Part shown: one piece after another, positions 35,136 to 42,816 of the stretch | Numbering within the stretch: the stretch's first letter is position 1 | How the letters are laid out: each line of letters opens with the position of its first letter | Assembly: GCF_006715025.1 (NCBI RefSeq) | Contig: NZ_VFMK01000001.1 | Span: 3,720,001-3,784,000, forward strand | Direction of reading: 5' to 3' | Origin: Serratia fonticola | GTDB lineage: Bacteria; Pseudomonadota; Gammaproteobacteria; Enterobacterales; Enterobacteriaceae | Length of the DNA stretch: 64,000 bases | Program-made: the position numbers and the translations under genes | Notes under the pieces: model-generated | What the model saw: the letters and a program-made list of their open reading frames with translations, nothing else | Database searches by the model: none | Told to the model about the DNA's origin: nothing

Positions 35136-36617
35136 TTAAATAAGGGCGTGAGTACCAACAACGCGGCGGATCGCATCGTCTTTGCTGTAAATCAGGGTGT
35201 AAACGCACTGCCATTCAGTGCGGCCGTCCGGGGTGACAATACTTTGCATAAACGCATCGACCCAGTAGCCGATACCCTGTACCTGTTGCCAGGCGTTATC
35301 ATCCCCTGTCATCTGGGTGATATAGAGTTTCTGCTGGGTATTGAGTGGCTTATCTACGCTGATCACGCCGTTAAACAACGCGGAATCAATCGGCGTCTGC
35401 AGCGTATTCAGAATTTGGCCACGACCACTTTTATTCGCAGGAATACGCCCCAGTGACAGTTGCAGTGAGAGTAGAGCCGCGGCACAGATATCTTTCAGCC
35501 ATTGCTCATTGGCGTGAACGTTCATGTCTGTCGGGGCCGTTGCCCCACCGGTCAATACACCACGCTGATAAAAATCGATCTGCTGACCCGCGGTCTGGGT
35601 CCGGCCATAATAGTTAACACGCAGATTGTCGTAGAAATCAGACATCGGGGTGGTGGTAACTTTTGGCGTAATATTGGGTACCTGACGATACATATAGTTA
35701 ATAACGCCATTTCGGCTGTCGTAATTGGTTGCCGCCATCAGCGCGCCGGGGATTTGCTCGTCAAAATCGGTATTGGGTGCAGCGATCAGCGTTAAACCCA
35801 CGCTGGAGATCGGCAACAGTGCCGCACTAAAGGATTCCGCTTCGCTGGCCTCGCAACCGACAAGCAGCATATAGCTCACATTTTTGGCCGCATTGGCTTC
35901 GGCCAGCGGGATCACCTCGTCAAGCGCCAGTTTGCGCAAGAACAAGAATGAGCCATAGTTATTGCTGATGTTATCTGCAACCGAGACGCTATCGGCCTCC
36001 ACAAGTGGCTCCGCAACGCCAGGGATCGCCGTGCCATTGGTCAGGCCCAACGCATCGGTCACCGCACCGGCTTTGAATTTGATCGTGGCAACCTGGGTAT
36101 CGCCCGCAACCATCAAGAAACGCGCGTTAACGGGCTCGTAGCTAAACTTGCTGGATACCAGAGCGGGTACCGCATTCACTGCGTTGAGCGCCTCCTCTAC
36201 AGAAACGGCCGCAGCATGCATTGTGCTCCCTTCCGCAATGGTTACCGAGGCGGTAGTAAATTCTACGCCGTTGATCGTGCCGGCAATCACACCTGAAGCT
36301 TGAGACAACGCCCGGACTGGCTCGCCAATCACGCGAGAAGGCGCTGCGATATGCTGATCTCGGGCAAACGACAGCTTGGATGGCTGCACGATCGTCGGGG
36401 AAATATAAGAGAAGTATTTAACGGCGCGGAGATACTCTTGCGCATCGCGTCCAAAATAACTGGCGACATCATCGGCGCTGGTAAACTCCAGAACGCCATC
36501 AGACGGTACCAAGGTATTCTCAGTAAAAATACGCAGGATTTGTTCGCGAGCCCGGACGTTATTACCTGCTCCCACGCCAGACGTGATTTTGACATATTGA
36601 TTCAATGAAATAGACAT
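35136..36617 (-). CDS. contractile tail sheath protein (DUF3383-like)
   Basis: The 493-residue product is the outer contractile sheath. It has the sheath-type N-terminus (SGVGAGNNVRAREQILRIFT), a variable central domain and the conserved C-terminal part (GYWVDAFMQSIVTPDGRTEW). The size and order (neck protein, sheath, tube) match myovirus-type tails with DUF3383 sheaths. Its presence shows that the machine is contractile (R-type) rather than flexible. Confidence 0.87.
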   Translation of the reverse strand: MSISLNQYVKITSGVGAGNNVRAREQILRIFTENTLVPSDGVLEFTSADDVASYFGRDAQEYLRAVKYFSYISPTIVQPSKLSFARDQHIAAPSRVIGEPVRALSQASGVIAGTINGVEFTTASVTIAEGSTMHAAAVSVEEALNAVNAVPALVSSKFSYEPVNARFLMVAGDTQVATIKFKAGAVTDALGLTNGTAIPGVAEPLVEADSVSVADNISNNYGSFLFLRKLALDEVIPLAEANAAKNVSYMLLVGCEASEAESFSAALLPISSVGLTLIAAPNTDFDEQIPGALMAATNYDSRNGVINYMYRQVPNITPKVTTTPMSDFYDNLRVNYYGRTQTAGQQIDFYQRGVLTGGATAPTDMNVHANEQWLKDICAAALLSLQLSLGRIPANKSGRGQILNTLQTPIDSALFNGVISVDKPLNTQQKLYITQMTGDDNAWQQVQGIGYWVDAFMQSIVTPDGRTEWQCVYTLIYSKDDAIRRVVGTHALI

Positions 36618-36632
36618 TTCTTGCCCTCTGGT

Positions 36633-37172
36633 TTATACGCGGCCAGCGCGAAAAACGATGGATTTAAAAGTAGGAATTTCTGTTATGAAGGTATCGGTGT
36701 GACTGATATCGATTTCGAAGAGTGGACGCTGTTCATAACCAGGATTTTCTCCCGTTACGTCCACGGTTGTTATGCTGCCAACGCGCATCACATTCGCTCC
36801 TTTGGCGGCTAAGGCCTGCTGGAACTCGGGTGATTGCATTGCTCTGGCAGCGGCTTTCACCATATCCCCAGGCGTAACGGCCTCAGGATCGGTGAATTCA
36901 TAAACCAACACCCCGCTCACCTGATAGGTGCTGATCAATACTTCGGTAGTAATGCGCCGCATGACCTGTGCATCATCGTCATACTCCTCGCGCAGACCGG
37001 GTGAACCATGGCGAACATCAGCCATTTTATGCAGATAGATGACCGGATCTGTCGTCATCCCCTGCAGGGTTGGCTGATAGCTTTGCCAGACCTTGATTCC
37101 CGAATGCCCTTGACGCTCTAACCCCGTCGACAATTCGCCTTTGATCAAGGTAATAAGCTCATTATCTTTCAT
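36633..37172 (-). CDS. neck/tail terminator-like protein
   Basis: The 179-residue protein (MKDNELITLIKGELSTGLER) precedes the sheath gene and resembles the LIC_12616-type neck or tail terminator proteins found upstream of DUF3383 sheaths. In a tailocin it would cap the head-proximal end of the tail. It overlaps the preceding small gene by 11 bases. Confidence 0.7.
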   Translation of the reverse strand: MKDNELITLIKGELSTGLERQGHSGIKVWQSYQPTLQGMTTDPVIYLHKMADVRHGSPGLREEYDDDAQVMRRITTEVLISTYQVSGVLVYEFTDPEAVTPGDMVKAAARAMQSPEFQQALAAKGANVMRVGSITTVDVTGENPGYEQRPLFEIDISHTDTFITEIPTFKSIVFRAGRV

Positions 37173-37356
37173 GCTCTACCTGTAAATAGTTTCCGCGTTC
37201 GGACAAGATCACCTTGCCGCTCTCCGCCAGCAGGGCAAATGCAAATTCAGGCGCGGGTGGCGTAGGGATCTCGGGCCCAGGGGCCGGAACAACGGTGCTT
37301 ACCCCGCCGATCTGGCCGCTATTGATAAGTACAAAGCGCTTAACGTTTATTGGCAT
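37162..37356 (-). CDS. small connector-region protein of 64 residues
   Basis: From ATG 37354-37356, two bases after the previous stop, the product is MPINVKRFVLINSGQIGGVS ... with a Pro-rich middle. It is coupled to the neck gene. Function unknown; its place suggests a completion or head-tail joining accessory. Confidence 0.55.
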   Translation of the reverse strand: MPINVKRFVLINSGQIGGVSTVVPAPGPEIPTPPAPEFAFALLAESGKVILSERGNYLQVEHER

Positions 37357-37358
37357 TG

Positions 37359-37724
37359 CTAAACCTCCTGGCAGATAACGGCACACCAGCCGTCTTGTAC
37401 GACCCATTTTTCCGGGGTGATGGCTTTCCAGCGCTTGCTATCCCATTCAATTTCATCACCGCTGGCATCGCGCTCTACGCCAAGCACATCAAGGGATACA
37501 AACCACTCAATATGGCGCCTGGAGACATCCAGCCCCGCCTGCTCGATATGAGTGGGTGATACCGCCTGAACACTACCGCTGGAAATGATTACGCCGGGTT
37601 CAAACTGGGTGACCAGGATGCCGTTGGGTAATTCCTGACGCTGTTTGCTGTCGCGGTAATACCTCACGGGCTGAGAGCCAATAATCCCCAGCGCCATATT
37701 CAGTAAGTTGCTGCCGGGTATCAT
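37359..37724 (-). CDS. head-tail joining-like protein
   Basis: The 121-residue product starts at ATG 37722-37724 and overlaps the DUF4054 stop (ATGA), which decides the start against a longer frame to 37820. Sequence MIPGSNLLNMALGIIGSQPV ... and position suggest a head-tail adaptor or tail-completion protein retained from the ancestral phage. Confidence 0.65.
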   Translation of the reverse strand: MIPGSNLLNMALGIIGSQPVRYYRDSKQRQELPNGILVTQFEPGVIISSGSVQAVSPTHIEQAGLDVSRRHIEWFVSLDVLGVERDASGDEIEWDSKRWKAITPEKWVVQDGWCAVICQEV

Positions 37725-38101
37725 TCCGCACCTCCAGAAACGGTATCCTCGTTGCACAGCGCCAATAGCTGGAGACCATAAGGCGTCGTCGCCAACCAGA
37801 ATTGCCTGGCTGTATGACAAGGTGGTAAGGCAATGCTCACGGACACTTTGCTGATGGTGGCACTCGTCACGATACCCGCCGTCGTGTGCCCTTGGGCGAT
37901 GGCGTGATGTAACCAGACGAGATGGGCAGTCATCAGGTAAAGTGCATTTTCAAAACGGTGTTCTTGCAGCGATTCATCTGGACTGATGAAGTACTGCGCC
38001 TGCTCCCATTGCGTCTGGATCGTTGCATCGGTAAACATGCCAACATCAGACATGGCCGGGAACAGATCGCGGAATCGCTGGAGATCAATCACATATTCCA
38101 T
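37721..38101 (-). CDS. DUF4054-like head-tail connector protein
   Basis: The 126-residue protein (MEYVIDLQRFRDLFPAMSDV ... SIALPPCHTARQFWLATTPYG) matches the DUF4054 pattern of phage head-tail connectors. In intact phages it follows the major capsid gene; here it directly follows the lysis genes, so the capsid block is missing. It is the first gene of the tail module. Confidence 0.75.
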   Translation of the reverse strand: MEYVIDLQRFRDLFPAMSDVGMFTDATIQTQWEQAQYFISPDESLQEHRFENALYLMTAHLVWLHHAIAQGHTTAGIVTSATISKVSVSIALPPCHTARQFWLATTPYGLQLLALCNEDTVSGGAE

Positions 38102-38116
38102 AGCGTTACCTGCAAT

Positions 38117-38139
38117 AAAAAAGGGAGCGAATGGCTCCC
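38117..38139 (-). terminator. intrinsic terminator between lysis and tail modules
   Basis: On the minus strand GGGAGC-cattc-GCTCCC is followed by TTTTTT, 16 bases before the first connector gene. Transcripts from the late promoter must pass it, which fits Q-type antitermination. Confidence 0.8.
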
Positions 38140-38431
38140 TATAAACGAAAAAGAGGCTTTCACCTCCCGTAATATTTTGTGTTTCTTAGCGTTCTCCATT
38201 GCCGTTGCAATGCGTTTCCCTGGTGAGGCGACAGATGCTGGCAGGCTCGATGAACGGCAAATCTCAGCAGATACCTTACTGTCCACCGCCCTAGAGACGA
38301 ACGGGGTATTACGCTGAACAGAGCCAGCCACAGCCGATTCTTTATGCTTAATAACACGTCGAATGACCTTCTTTGCTTAGCTGTTTCTCATTACGGCACG
38401 GCTCATGGCGATATCCGCCAGACAGGAAGCG
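38140..38431 (-). other. post-endolysin region with a weak 80-codon frame
   Basis: A frame from GTG 38331 to 38089 (VAGSVQRNTPFVSRAVDSKV ... ENAKKHKILREVKASFSF) has plausible composition until it runs through the terminator hairpin and into the connector gene. No ribosome site is visible. A spanin (Rz/Rz1) would be expected here, but I cannot recognise one. It may be a remnant. Confidence 0.3.
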
Positions 38432-38824
38432 TTATGCCGGGTAGGTTTTGACAGAAAGTTGGAAATGCGGCCCATCCTTGAAAGATGTCCAATTCCCTCC
38501 CCATTCCACCGGGATCTTCAGCTCATCGCCCGCTTGTTTAAACGCTGCAGCAATTTGACGGTAATACTGCATATCCCAGGATCCTGCCGAAGTGGGTAAC
38601 GCAAACACATCTACAGCATGGCCGGTGATATGGCGGCTGTTCATGGTCTGGCTTTTCTTCTCGGCAACAAGTTGACGCTGGCGTTCGATTGATCGCCGCC
38701 CCTCGGTAATACAAAAATCGATCGGGGATAACTCAAGTGCACGGCGGGCCACTTTCACCAGGTCTGGATGAACACCTTGCAGATTTTTTTCACTGCGTAG
38801 TCCAAAATAGAATTTAGTTGTCAT
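38432..38824 (-). CDS. endolysin, M15-type L-Ala-D-Glu / VanY-like peptidase
   Basis: The 130-residue product (start ATG 38822-38824, overlapping the holin stop) has the M15 zinc motif SRHITGHAVD (His65, Asp72) and the distal GPHFQL His120, with Glu107 in VEWGG as likely catalytic residue. It cleaves peptidoglycan peptide links to release particles. No signal sequence is present, so it needs the holin. Confidence 0.9.
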   Translation of the reverse strand: MTTKFYFGLRSEKNLQGVHPDLVKVARRALELSPIDFCITEGRRSIERQRQLVAEKKSQTMNSRHITGHAVDVFALPTSAGSWDMQYYRQIAAAFKQAGDELKIPVEWGGNWTSFKDGPHFQLSVKTYPA

Positions 38825-39167
38825 TCTTCTTGTCCTTATCCTCCATTGGCGTGTGGGTCTTGACGCTAGCGAACATCCGAAGAATGGCGAGGCAACGTTC
38901 GACTCCCATTCCTCCAATAACAACACCGACAATCAGCGCGTTATCCTTGCTAATGCCAAACAACTCCAGCGAGTTGATGACACCCAGTGTTATCAACAGG
39001 CAAACCAGGCCAGCATAGAGCGCATCAAGCCATGACTTTCCATCCCTGAGTGTCAGTAACGTTGCCATGCCAAATGCTGCAAACGAGCCATACAGAGAAG
39101 GTGCATTAATTTTTATCCACATTAGAAGCGCCTCGACAAAGCCAGGCGGCAGGTGGTGATTGTCCAT
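38814..39167 (-). CDS. holin (LydA/HP1-type)
   Basis: From ATG 39165-39167 the product is 117 residues with three hydrophobic segments (about 22-40, 50-67 and 75-95) and a charged C-terminus (EDKDKKNDN). It precedes and overlaps the endolysin gene. The frame extends upstream to 39329, but that part has no membrane-protein character and contains the leader terminator. Confidence 0.82.
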   Translation of the reverse strand: MDNHHLPPGFVEALLMWIKINAPSLYGSFAAFGMATLLTLRDGKSWLDALYAGLVCLLITLGVINSLELFGISKDNALIVGVVIGGMGVERCLAILRMFASVKTHTPMEDKDKKNDN

Positions 39168-39242
39168 TGCCAAACTCCGGCGTGAGTAATGAAAAAACCA
39201 TCCTTTGATGGCGTATTCATTTGATTGAATTTCTATTCGTGA

Positions 39243-39273
39243 CAAAAGCAAAAGCCCCGCAGAAGCGAGGCTT
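39243..39273 (-). terminator. leader terminator upstream of holin (tR'-like)
   Basis: On the minus strand AAGCCTCGC-ttct-GCGGGGCTT (one G-T pair) is followed by TTGCTTTTG. It lies between the late promoter at 39430-39459 and the holin, where a Q-controlled phage has tR'. Confidence 0.75.
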
Positions 39274-39429
39274 TGAAGTGTTGGAAGATGCGGAGATAAG
39301 GTGAAGGCTCGTTTTGAGCTTCTGTTCACGCATCTGCATGGGGAATGTTATAGGTAAGCGTTTTGATCTATAGCAACAAAAAAACTGCCTTTGTCACTTT
39401 TGAAGTCACTTACGGCAGCTTATGTGATA

Positions 39430-39459
39430 ATTATGGCTTAATGGTTAAACGCCTGTCAA
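39430..39459 (-). promoter_or_regulatory. late promoter (pR'-like)
   Basis: On the minus strand TTGACA (39454-39459) and CATAAT (39430-39435) are 18 bases apart. The -35 overlaps the 3' end of the antiterminator gene, the standard site of phage late promoters served by Q. Confidence 0.7.
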
Positions 39460-39956
39460 GCAACTTTATCACCAATATGCGAAATTTTAGCGACACGTTT
39501 GCGACAGATGAATGCATTTTGTAGTGGTTGGTACAATATAAAAAGACTTGCATTGAGGATCTGATCAATCTCATTTCGGCAGGTGCTCAAGGACGGTTTA
39601 CGCCATCCCTCCCCTAACCGCCCCGTCATTCTGCGAGGTTTGGCCGCCTTATGGTAATAGGCTGCGATCGAACGCTTCGAGGCGCCATAGGCATAGTAAC
39701 TGAGCAAGATCCCTATCGCTTTGGTATCAATGCCAAGGACAGAATCTACGACCAGGGAGATCAGCAGACCATCATCGTCACTGCACATAGGCCGGGCTGA
39801 ATCGCTTTGAGATTCCACCGTCGCCATAAATTTGGCGATAATATTGCCCTGCCGCTTATCCAAGCGCCCCGAATATACCCATGCCCCCCATAATTCTAAC
39901 CAGCCATTGAGCCAGTCACGCTGCTCTTTCTTGAGGTTTAATTCGCTGACATTCAT
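39456..39956 (-). CDS. Q-like late antiterminator
   Basis: The 166-residue protein matches the phage antitermination Q family (82/933W-type pattern): CSDDDGLLISLVVDSVL, YYAYGASKRSIAAYYHK and a basic C-terminal region. Q proteins modify RNA polymerase at the late promoter so it ignores downstream terminators. The late promoter and leader terminator immediately downstream support the role. It is the activator expected to switch on lysis and tail genes. Confidence 0.85.
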   Translation of the reverse strand: MNVSELNLKKEQRDWLNGWLELWGAWVYSGRLDKRQGNIIAKFMATVESQSDSARPMCSDDDGLLISLVVDSVLGIDTKAIGILLSYYAYGASKRSIAAYYHKAAKPRRMTGRLGEGWRKPSLSTCRNEIDQILNASLFILYQPLQNAFICRKRVAKISHIGDKVA

Positions 39957-39974
39957 ATCCTGACCCCATCAATA

Positions 39975-40217
39975 TTAGCCATAGTTATCTCCCTGACCGG
40001 GTTCAGCGTTCTGAGGTAAACCGTACGTCTTTACAACGCCCCCTGTGTGCATTGCAGGTATCTGTGTATTTCTGACTTTATGCTTGGCGTTGTTGCACAA
40101 GCGACAATATAAAACAGGATTTTTCCATCTTGATTTCAGATGGTGATAATAAGTCGGCCAAACGAAGCTGAGGCTCATGCTACCGCCGGAACCGTTGCTT
40201 GTTAGCCATTGAGTCAT
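39975..40217 (-). CDS. hypothetical 80-residue early protein
   Basis: The frame lies 18 bases upstream of the Q gene on the same transcript. The product has a Cys-x2-Cys pair (LYCRLCNNAKHKV) and basic residues, but no family I can name. No strong ribosome site is seen at the start. Confidence 0.45.
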   Translation of the reverse strand: MTQWLTSNGSGGSMSLSFVWPTYYHHLKSRWKNPVLYCRLCNNAKHKVRNTQIPAMHTGGVVKTYGLPQNAEPGQGDNYG

Positions 40218-40301
40218 TATCCAAGCAGCGAGTAGAGTAACCGCTCAGCTACTTGGTGTTGGCAACCCTTTCGGGTAAGAGAATTTAAGGAGCGAGGTGG
40301 G

Positions 40302-40466
40302 TTATGCCGCCGTTTTCAATGTCATACGGTTGCTTTCCCCGTCATTCGGCGCAATTTTGCGGATGCTGCTGCCAGAATGCTGTTCAATGAGCACCTACGG
40401 GACGCCGTCTTTAGTGCGTTTCTTCGCGGGTCCGTAGATAGCGCTCAGTGATGAACTGAAACCAAT
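40302..40466 (-). pseudogene. possible decayed early gene in the leader of the minus-strand transcript
   Basis: A frame reading SAIYGPAKKRTKDGVP, an amber codon at 40395-40397, then VLIEQHSGSSIRKIAPNDGE ... LKTAA and a TAA at 40302-40304 has natural composition but no start codon. It follows the early promoter directly. It may be the leftover of a Cro-like or other early gene. Confidence 0.3.
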
Positions 40467-40490
40467 TATACCTACAGGTAATTTTATGTC
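40463..40490 (-). promoter_or_regulatory. early promoter for Q transcript, overlapping operator 1
   Basis: On the minus strand a consensus -35 TTGACA is followed after 16 bases by a consensus -10 TATAAT. The operator TACCTGTAGGTA lies between the two hexamers, touching the -10, so a bound repressor would block polymerase. Confidence 0.75.
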
Positions 40491-40519
40491 AATACCAAAA
40501 GGTCATTTACCTTTCGGTA
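40469..40519. promoter_or_regulatory. three-operator cluster, TACC-N4-GGTA type
   Basis: TACCTACAGGTA (40469-40480), TACCAAAAGGTC (40493-40504, one mismatch) and TACCTTTCGGTA (40508-40519) share a 12-base palindromic pattern. They lie between the divergent repressor gene and the early promoter, as in lambdoid immunity regions. Confidence 0.75.
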
Positions 40520-40539
40520 TTTTTTAGTACCATTGTCTT

Positions 40540-41223
40540 ATGAAAGATGAACAGAAACTTCAATTACAAGAAACACGCCGCCTTAAGCTGGCTGAATTGG
40601 TCGACAGTCTTGGTACTGGCGGCCAAAAACGGCTGGCTGAGGCGATCTCCGTCGCGCCCGATTACGTATCGAGAATGCTGTATCCCTCCGGAAAAAAAGG
40701 CAAGAAAGGGATCAGTGGCGATATGGCAAGAAAGATAGAGCAAAAATTTGCGGTAGGTATTGGCTGGCTTGATGGGCTGATTGACAATCCACGTAAACAC
40801 GATGCGCACGAGCAAGGCCATGTTGTTTACAGTACGGTGCAGTATTTTCCCCTGATCGACTGGAAATTACCGCTAACGTCAGCGCAAAAAAGCACTACAC
40901 CAAGAGTCTTACTCCCCGCGCTAGAAGAATGCTCGGTTAACGCCTACTGGTTAGAAGTCAGGGATGACACCATGAGCGGCTCTGCCGGGGCTAACTTCCC
41001 TCCCGGTACGCTGATTCTGGTTGAGCCTGTAAGCAATGAACTGAAGCCACAAAATGGCGATAAGGTGATAGCCAAAAGCAACGGCTCAGACGCACTCACT
41101 TTCAAGCTCTATTTTAACGATGCCGGTTTTGGCTGGCTACGAGGCATCTTACCGGGCTCGCCGGTATTGAACGCTGAAGAATATACCATCTTGGGTTTAG
41201 TCAAAGGTGGATGGATCAGATAG
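40540..41223 (+). CDS. CI-like repressor, HTH plus S24 peptidase-like domain
   Basis: The 227-residue protein has an N-terminal helix-turn-helix (QKRLAEAISVAPDYVSRML) and a C-terminal S24/LexA-like domain (YWLEVRDDTMSGSAGANFPP ... NGDKVIAKSNG). The usual nucleophile Ser of the GDSM motif is Thr144 here (DDTM), while the Lys189 position (TFKL) is kept. There is no clear Ala-Gly cleavage site in the linker. No Shine-Dalgarno precedes the ATG; leaderless translation, as for lambda cI, is possible. It should bind the TACC-N4-GGTA operators. Confidence 0.85.
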   Translation: MKDEQKLQLQETRRLKLAELVDSLGTGGQKRLAEAISVAPDYVSRMLYPSGKKGKKGISGDMARKIEQKFAVGIGWLDGLIDNPRKHDAHEQGHVVYSTVQYFPLIDWKLPLTSAQKSTTPRVLLPALEECSVNAYWLEVRDDTMSGSAGANFPPGTLILVEPVSNELKPQNGDKVIAKSNGSDALTFKLYFNDAGFGWLRGILPGSPVLNAEEYTILGLVKGGWIR

Positions 41224-41276
41224 CCTAGGGCCCCTGTCCTGAAAAACATGCCACACATTGGATTGTGTAGGTAAAA

Positions 41277-41300
41277 AACCCAGCCCGGCTGGGTTTTTTT
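41277..41300 (+). terminator. repressor terminator
   Basis: AACCCAGCC-c-GGCTGGGTT followed by TTTTT, 53 bases after the repressor stop. Confidence 0.88.
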
Positions 41301-41393
41301 GTACCTTCTAAAACGCCAAATGTTCAGCCTCACTAACGAGAAAATTAAATCATTATTTTTTTCAATCAGATAAGCCTCTCCCCACAAAAAAGT

Positions 41394-41434
41394 TACCCAT
41401 AGGTATATAAATCTCGCATACCCATAAGTATAAT
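41394..41434 (+). promoter_or_regulatory. second operator cluster and promoter upstream of the 115-residue gene
   Basis: TACCCATAGGTA (41394-41405, exact pattern) and TACCCATAAGTA (41419-41430, one mismatch) repeat the repressor operator pattern. A consensus -10 TATAAT at 41429-41434 overlaps the second site. The downstream gene is therefore likely under the same repressor. Confidence 0.65.
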
Positions 41435-41554
41435 GCGGGTATTGCAGAACAGCCTCTTGTATAACAGCTAACGAAAGTTTACCTGCGAGAGGCTTCACTC
41501 AGACTACCGCGTGTGCTGAGGGTTCAGCACAACAGAAAACCACGGGAGAGATGC

Positions 41555-41902
41555 ATGAAATGCTACGCCTATGATAATGCAGACAAGCGCCGCCGCGAAC
41601 GCCGTAAGGCGCTTACTGATGCCTACAATCGTGAACATGGCATTGCCGATGTCGAATTCCAACCCCAACGTCCTGTATTGTCACGAAAGAAACGTAAACC
41701 TATTGATCGGGTGCAAAAGGCTATCAATCCGATTGATTTTGCATTCCGCGCACAAATTGAGAAAGCTGCGAATGATCACTTGGCATTAGCAGAGAAACGC
41801 GCCGAGAAGCAACGCCAACTTTATAATAGGGTACGCGATCGCCATGGACAGCAGATTACAGCCAGGCAAAAAACTTTCGGTAAAAGCATTCCGCTAATTT
41901 AA
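41555..41902 (+). CDS. basic 115-residue protein of the island, probably repressor-controlled
   Basis: From ATG 41555, with GGGAGAG just upstream, the product is MKCYAYDNADKRRRERRKAL ..., very rich in Arg and Lys and mostly helical. I do not recognise the family. Its promoter carries two copies of the repressor operator, so it may be a regulator acting on the tail genes, by analogy with activators of pyocin loci; that role is inference only. Confidence 0.6.
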   Translation: MKCYAYDNADKRRRERRKALTDAYNREHGIADVEFQPQRPVLSRKKRKPIDRVQKAINPIDFAFRAQIEKAANDHLALAEKRAEKQRQLYNRVRDRHGQQITARQKTFGKSIPLI

Positions 41903-42204
41903 CTCACTATCCAACAATAGCAACGCCATGCTTATAAAATAATGTTATGCGCTTATTTATTATAACCTATAGAGAATCAATGCAAAATCGCACATTAATA
42001 TCAGCAAGATAGTATTGTAATAACGTTAACACATAGCCAGCGCTGTTCATTTTTGACCTAAACCTGTTTCTGTATTCAGCGCAGCATATTAACAGCAATA
42101 AAACGCAAGAGGCTTATGCAGCGAGGGTTAAAACGTTGCCATGCTGATACCAGCTATTTGATTGGCAGGAATAATTTTCTGAATGTGACAACCAGGGAGG
42201 TAAC
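41903..42204. promoter_or_regulatory. AT-rich spacer with a LexA-like motif
   Basis: About 300 bases without a gene. CTGTTTCTGTATTCAG at 42064-42079 has the CTG-N10-CAG LexA core but departs from CTGT-N8-ACAG at one end base. It precedes the 81-residue gene. The rest is AT-rich without clear structure. Confidence 0.35.
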
Positions 42205-42450
42205 ATGAAAGAAATCATCAGAGGGGATACAGAACCTGTTCATGTATTTGTGGCAAATCTTGCCATTGAAAAACATAAGCGCCTAAATGGAGAGGGAAAT
42301 AAATATCATCCTATTATTTACCCGGTGAAGTATCGCGGTAAGAATTATCAGATCGAGGTCGTCAATAGGGCTAACACTATTGCCGCTACAGTCATAACGG
42401 GTGTACGTAATCTGACTAAATTACATTACGATGTATCTGATAAAGATTAA
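42205..42450 (+). CDS. hypothetical 81-residue protein of the island
   Basis: A strong AGGGAGGT ribosome site precedes ATG 42205. The product (MKEIIRGDTEPVHVFVANLA ... LHYDVSDKD) is mixed alpha/beta with a KYRGKNYQIEVVNRA segment. I cannot assign a family. It is the last intact gene before the integrase remnant. Confidence 0.6.
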   Translation: MKEIIRGDTEPVHVFVANLAIEKHKRLNGEGNKYHPIIYPVKYRGKNYQIEVVNRANTIAATVITGVRNLTKLHYDVSDKD

Positions 42451-42519
42451 AATATTCTTGACGCTGCGGTAGCATGGACCGGCATGCATTGAAAGGCAAC
42501 GGGGAAAGTGATGGATTGA

Positions 42520-42749
42520 AGCACTTTGCCAGCCACTATGTACTCGAAAAACAGCCTCGGATTATTTCACGAGATCGCGTAAACTGCCTGACTTGTTGCG
42601 GGAAAACAAGCGCCCTTCGTTCCGCGAAGTCGGCAGCTTTTCCGCACGTTTTCATACAAGGGTGCAAGGAAGCCGCCTTGTGGGTCATAAATCAGTTGAA
42701 ATGACCGCGCGTTATCAGGACGCTAGATGGATAGCGGTTCCTTTATGAT
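42520..42749 (+). pseudogene. decayed tyrosine-recombinase (integrase) C-terminal fragment
   Basis: One frame reads RPSFREVGSFSARFHTRV then LVGHKSVEMTARYQ, which follows the lambda-type integrase pattern RPTFHEIRSL ... LLGHKS..M...Y. The HxxR box is damaged (REVGS for HEIRS) and the N-terminal two thirds are missing or frameshifted. The fragment ends about 70 bases before rlmI, where an integrase next to its attachment site would be. Confidence 0.7.
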
Positions 42750-42816
42750 TGTGACCTTATTTTGACTGATAGTGATCTTTCAGTTGTAACTTACTGTATT
42801 TAAAGAGTAAAAAAAT

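Noticed and set aside
38160..38357. Rz/Rz1 spanin after the endolysin
   Set aside because: Neither frame in this region has a signal anchor or lipobox typical of spanins.
42064..42079. LexA box as firm feature
   Set aside because: Only the CTG-N10-CAG core fits; the flanks do not follow the full consensus, so it is reported only as weak within the spacer.
42474..42704. 76-codon frame read as a gene
   Set aside because: It overlaps the integrase remnant in another frame; the recognisable protein signal is in that other frame.
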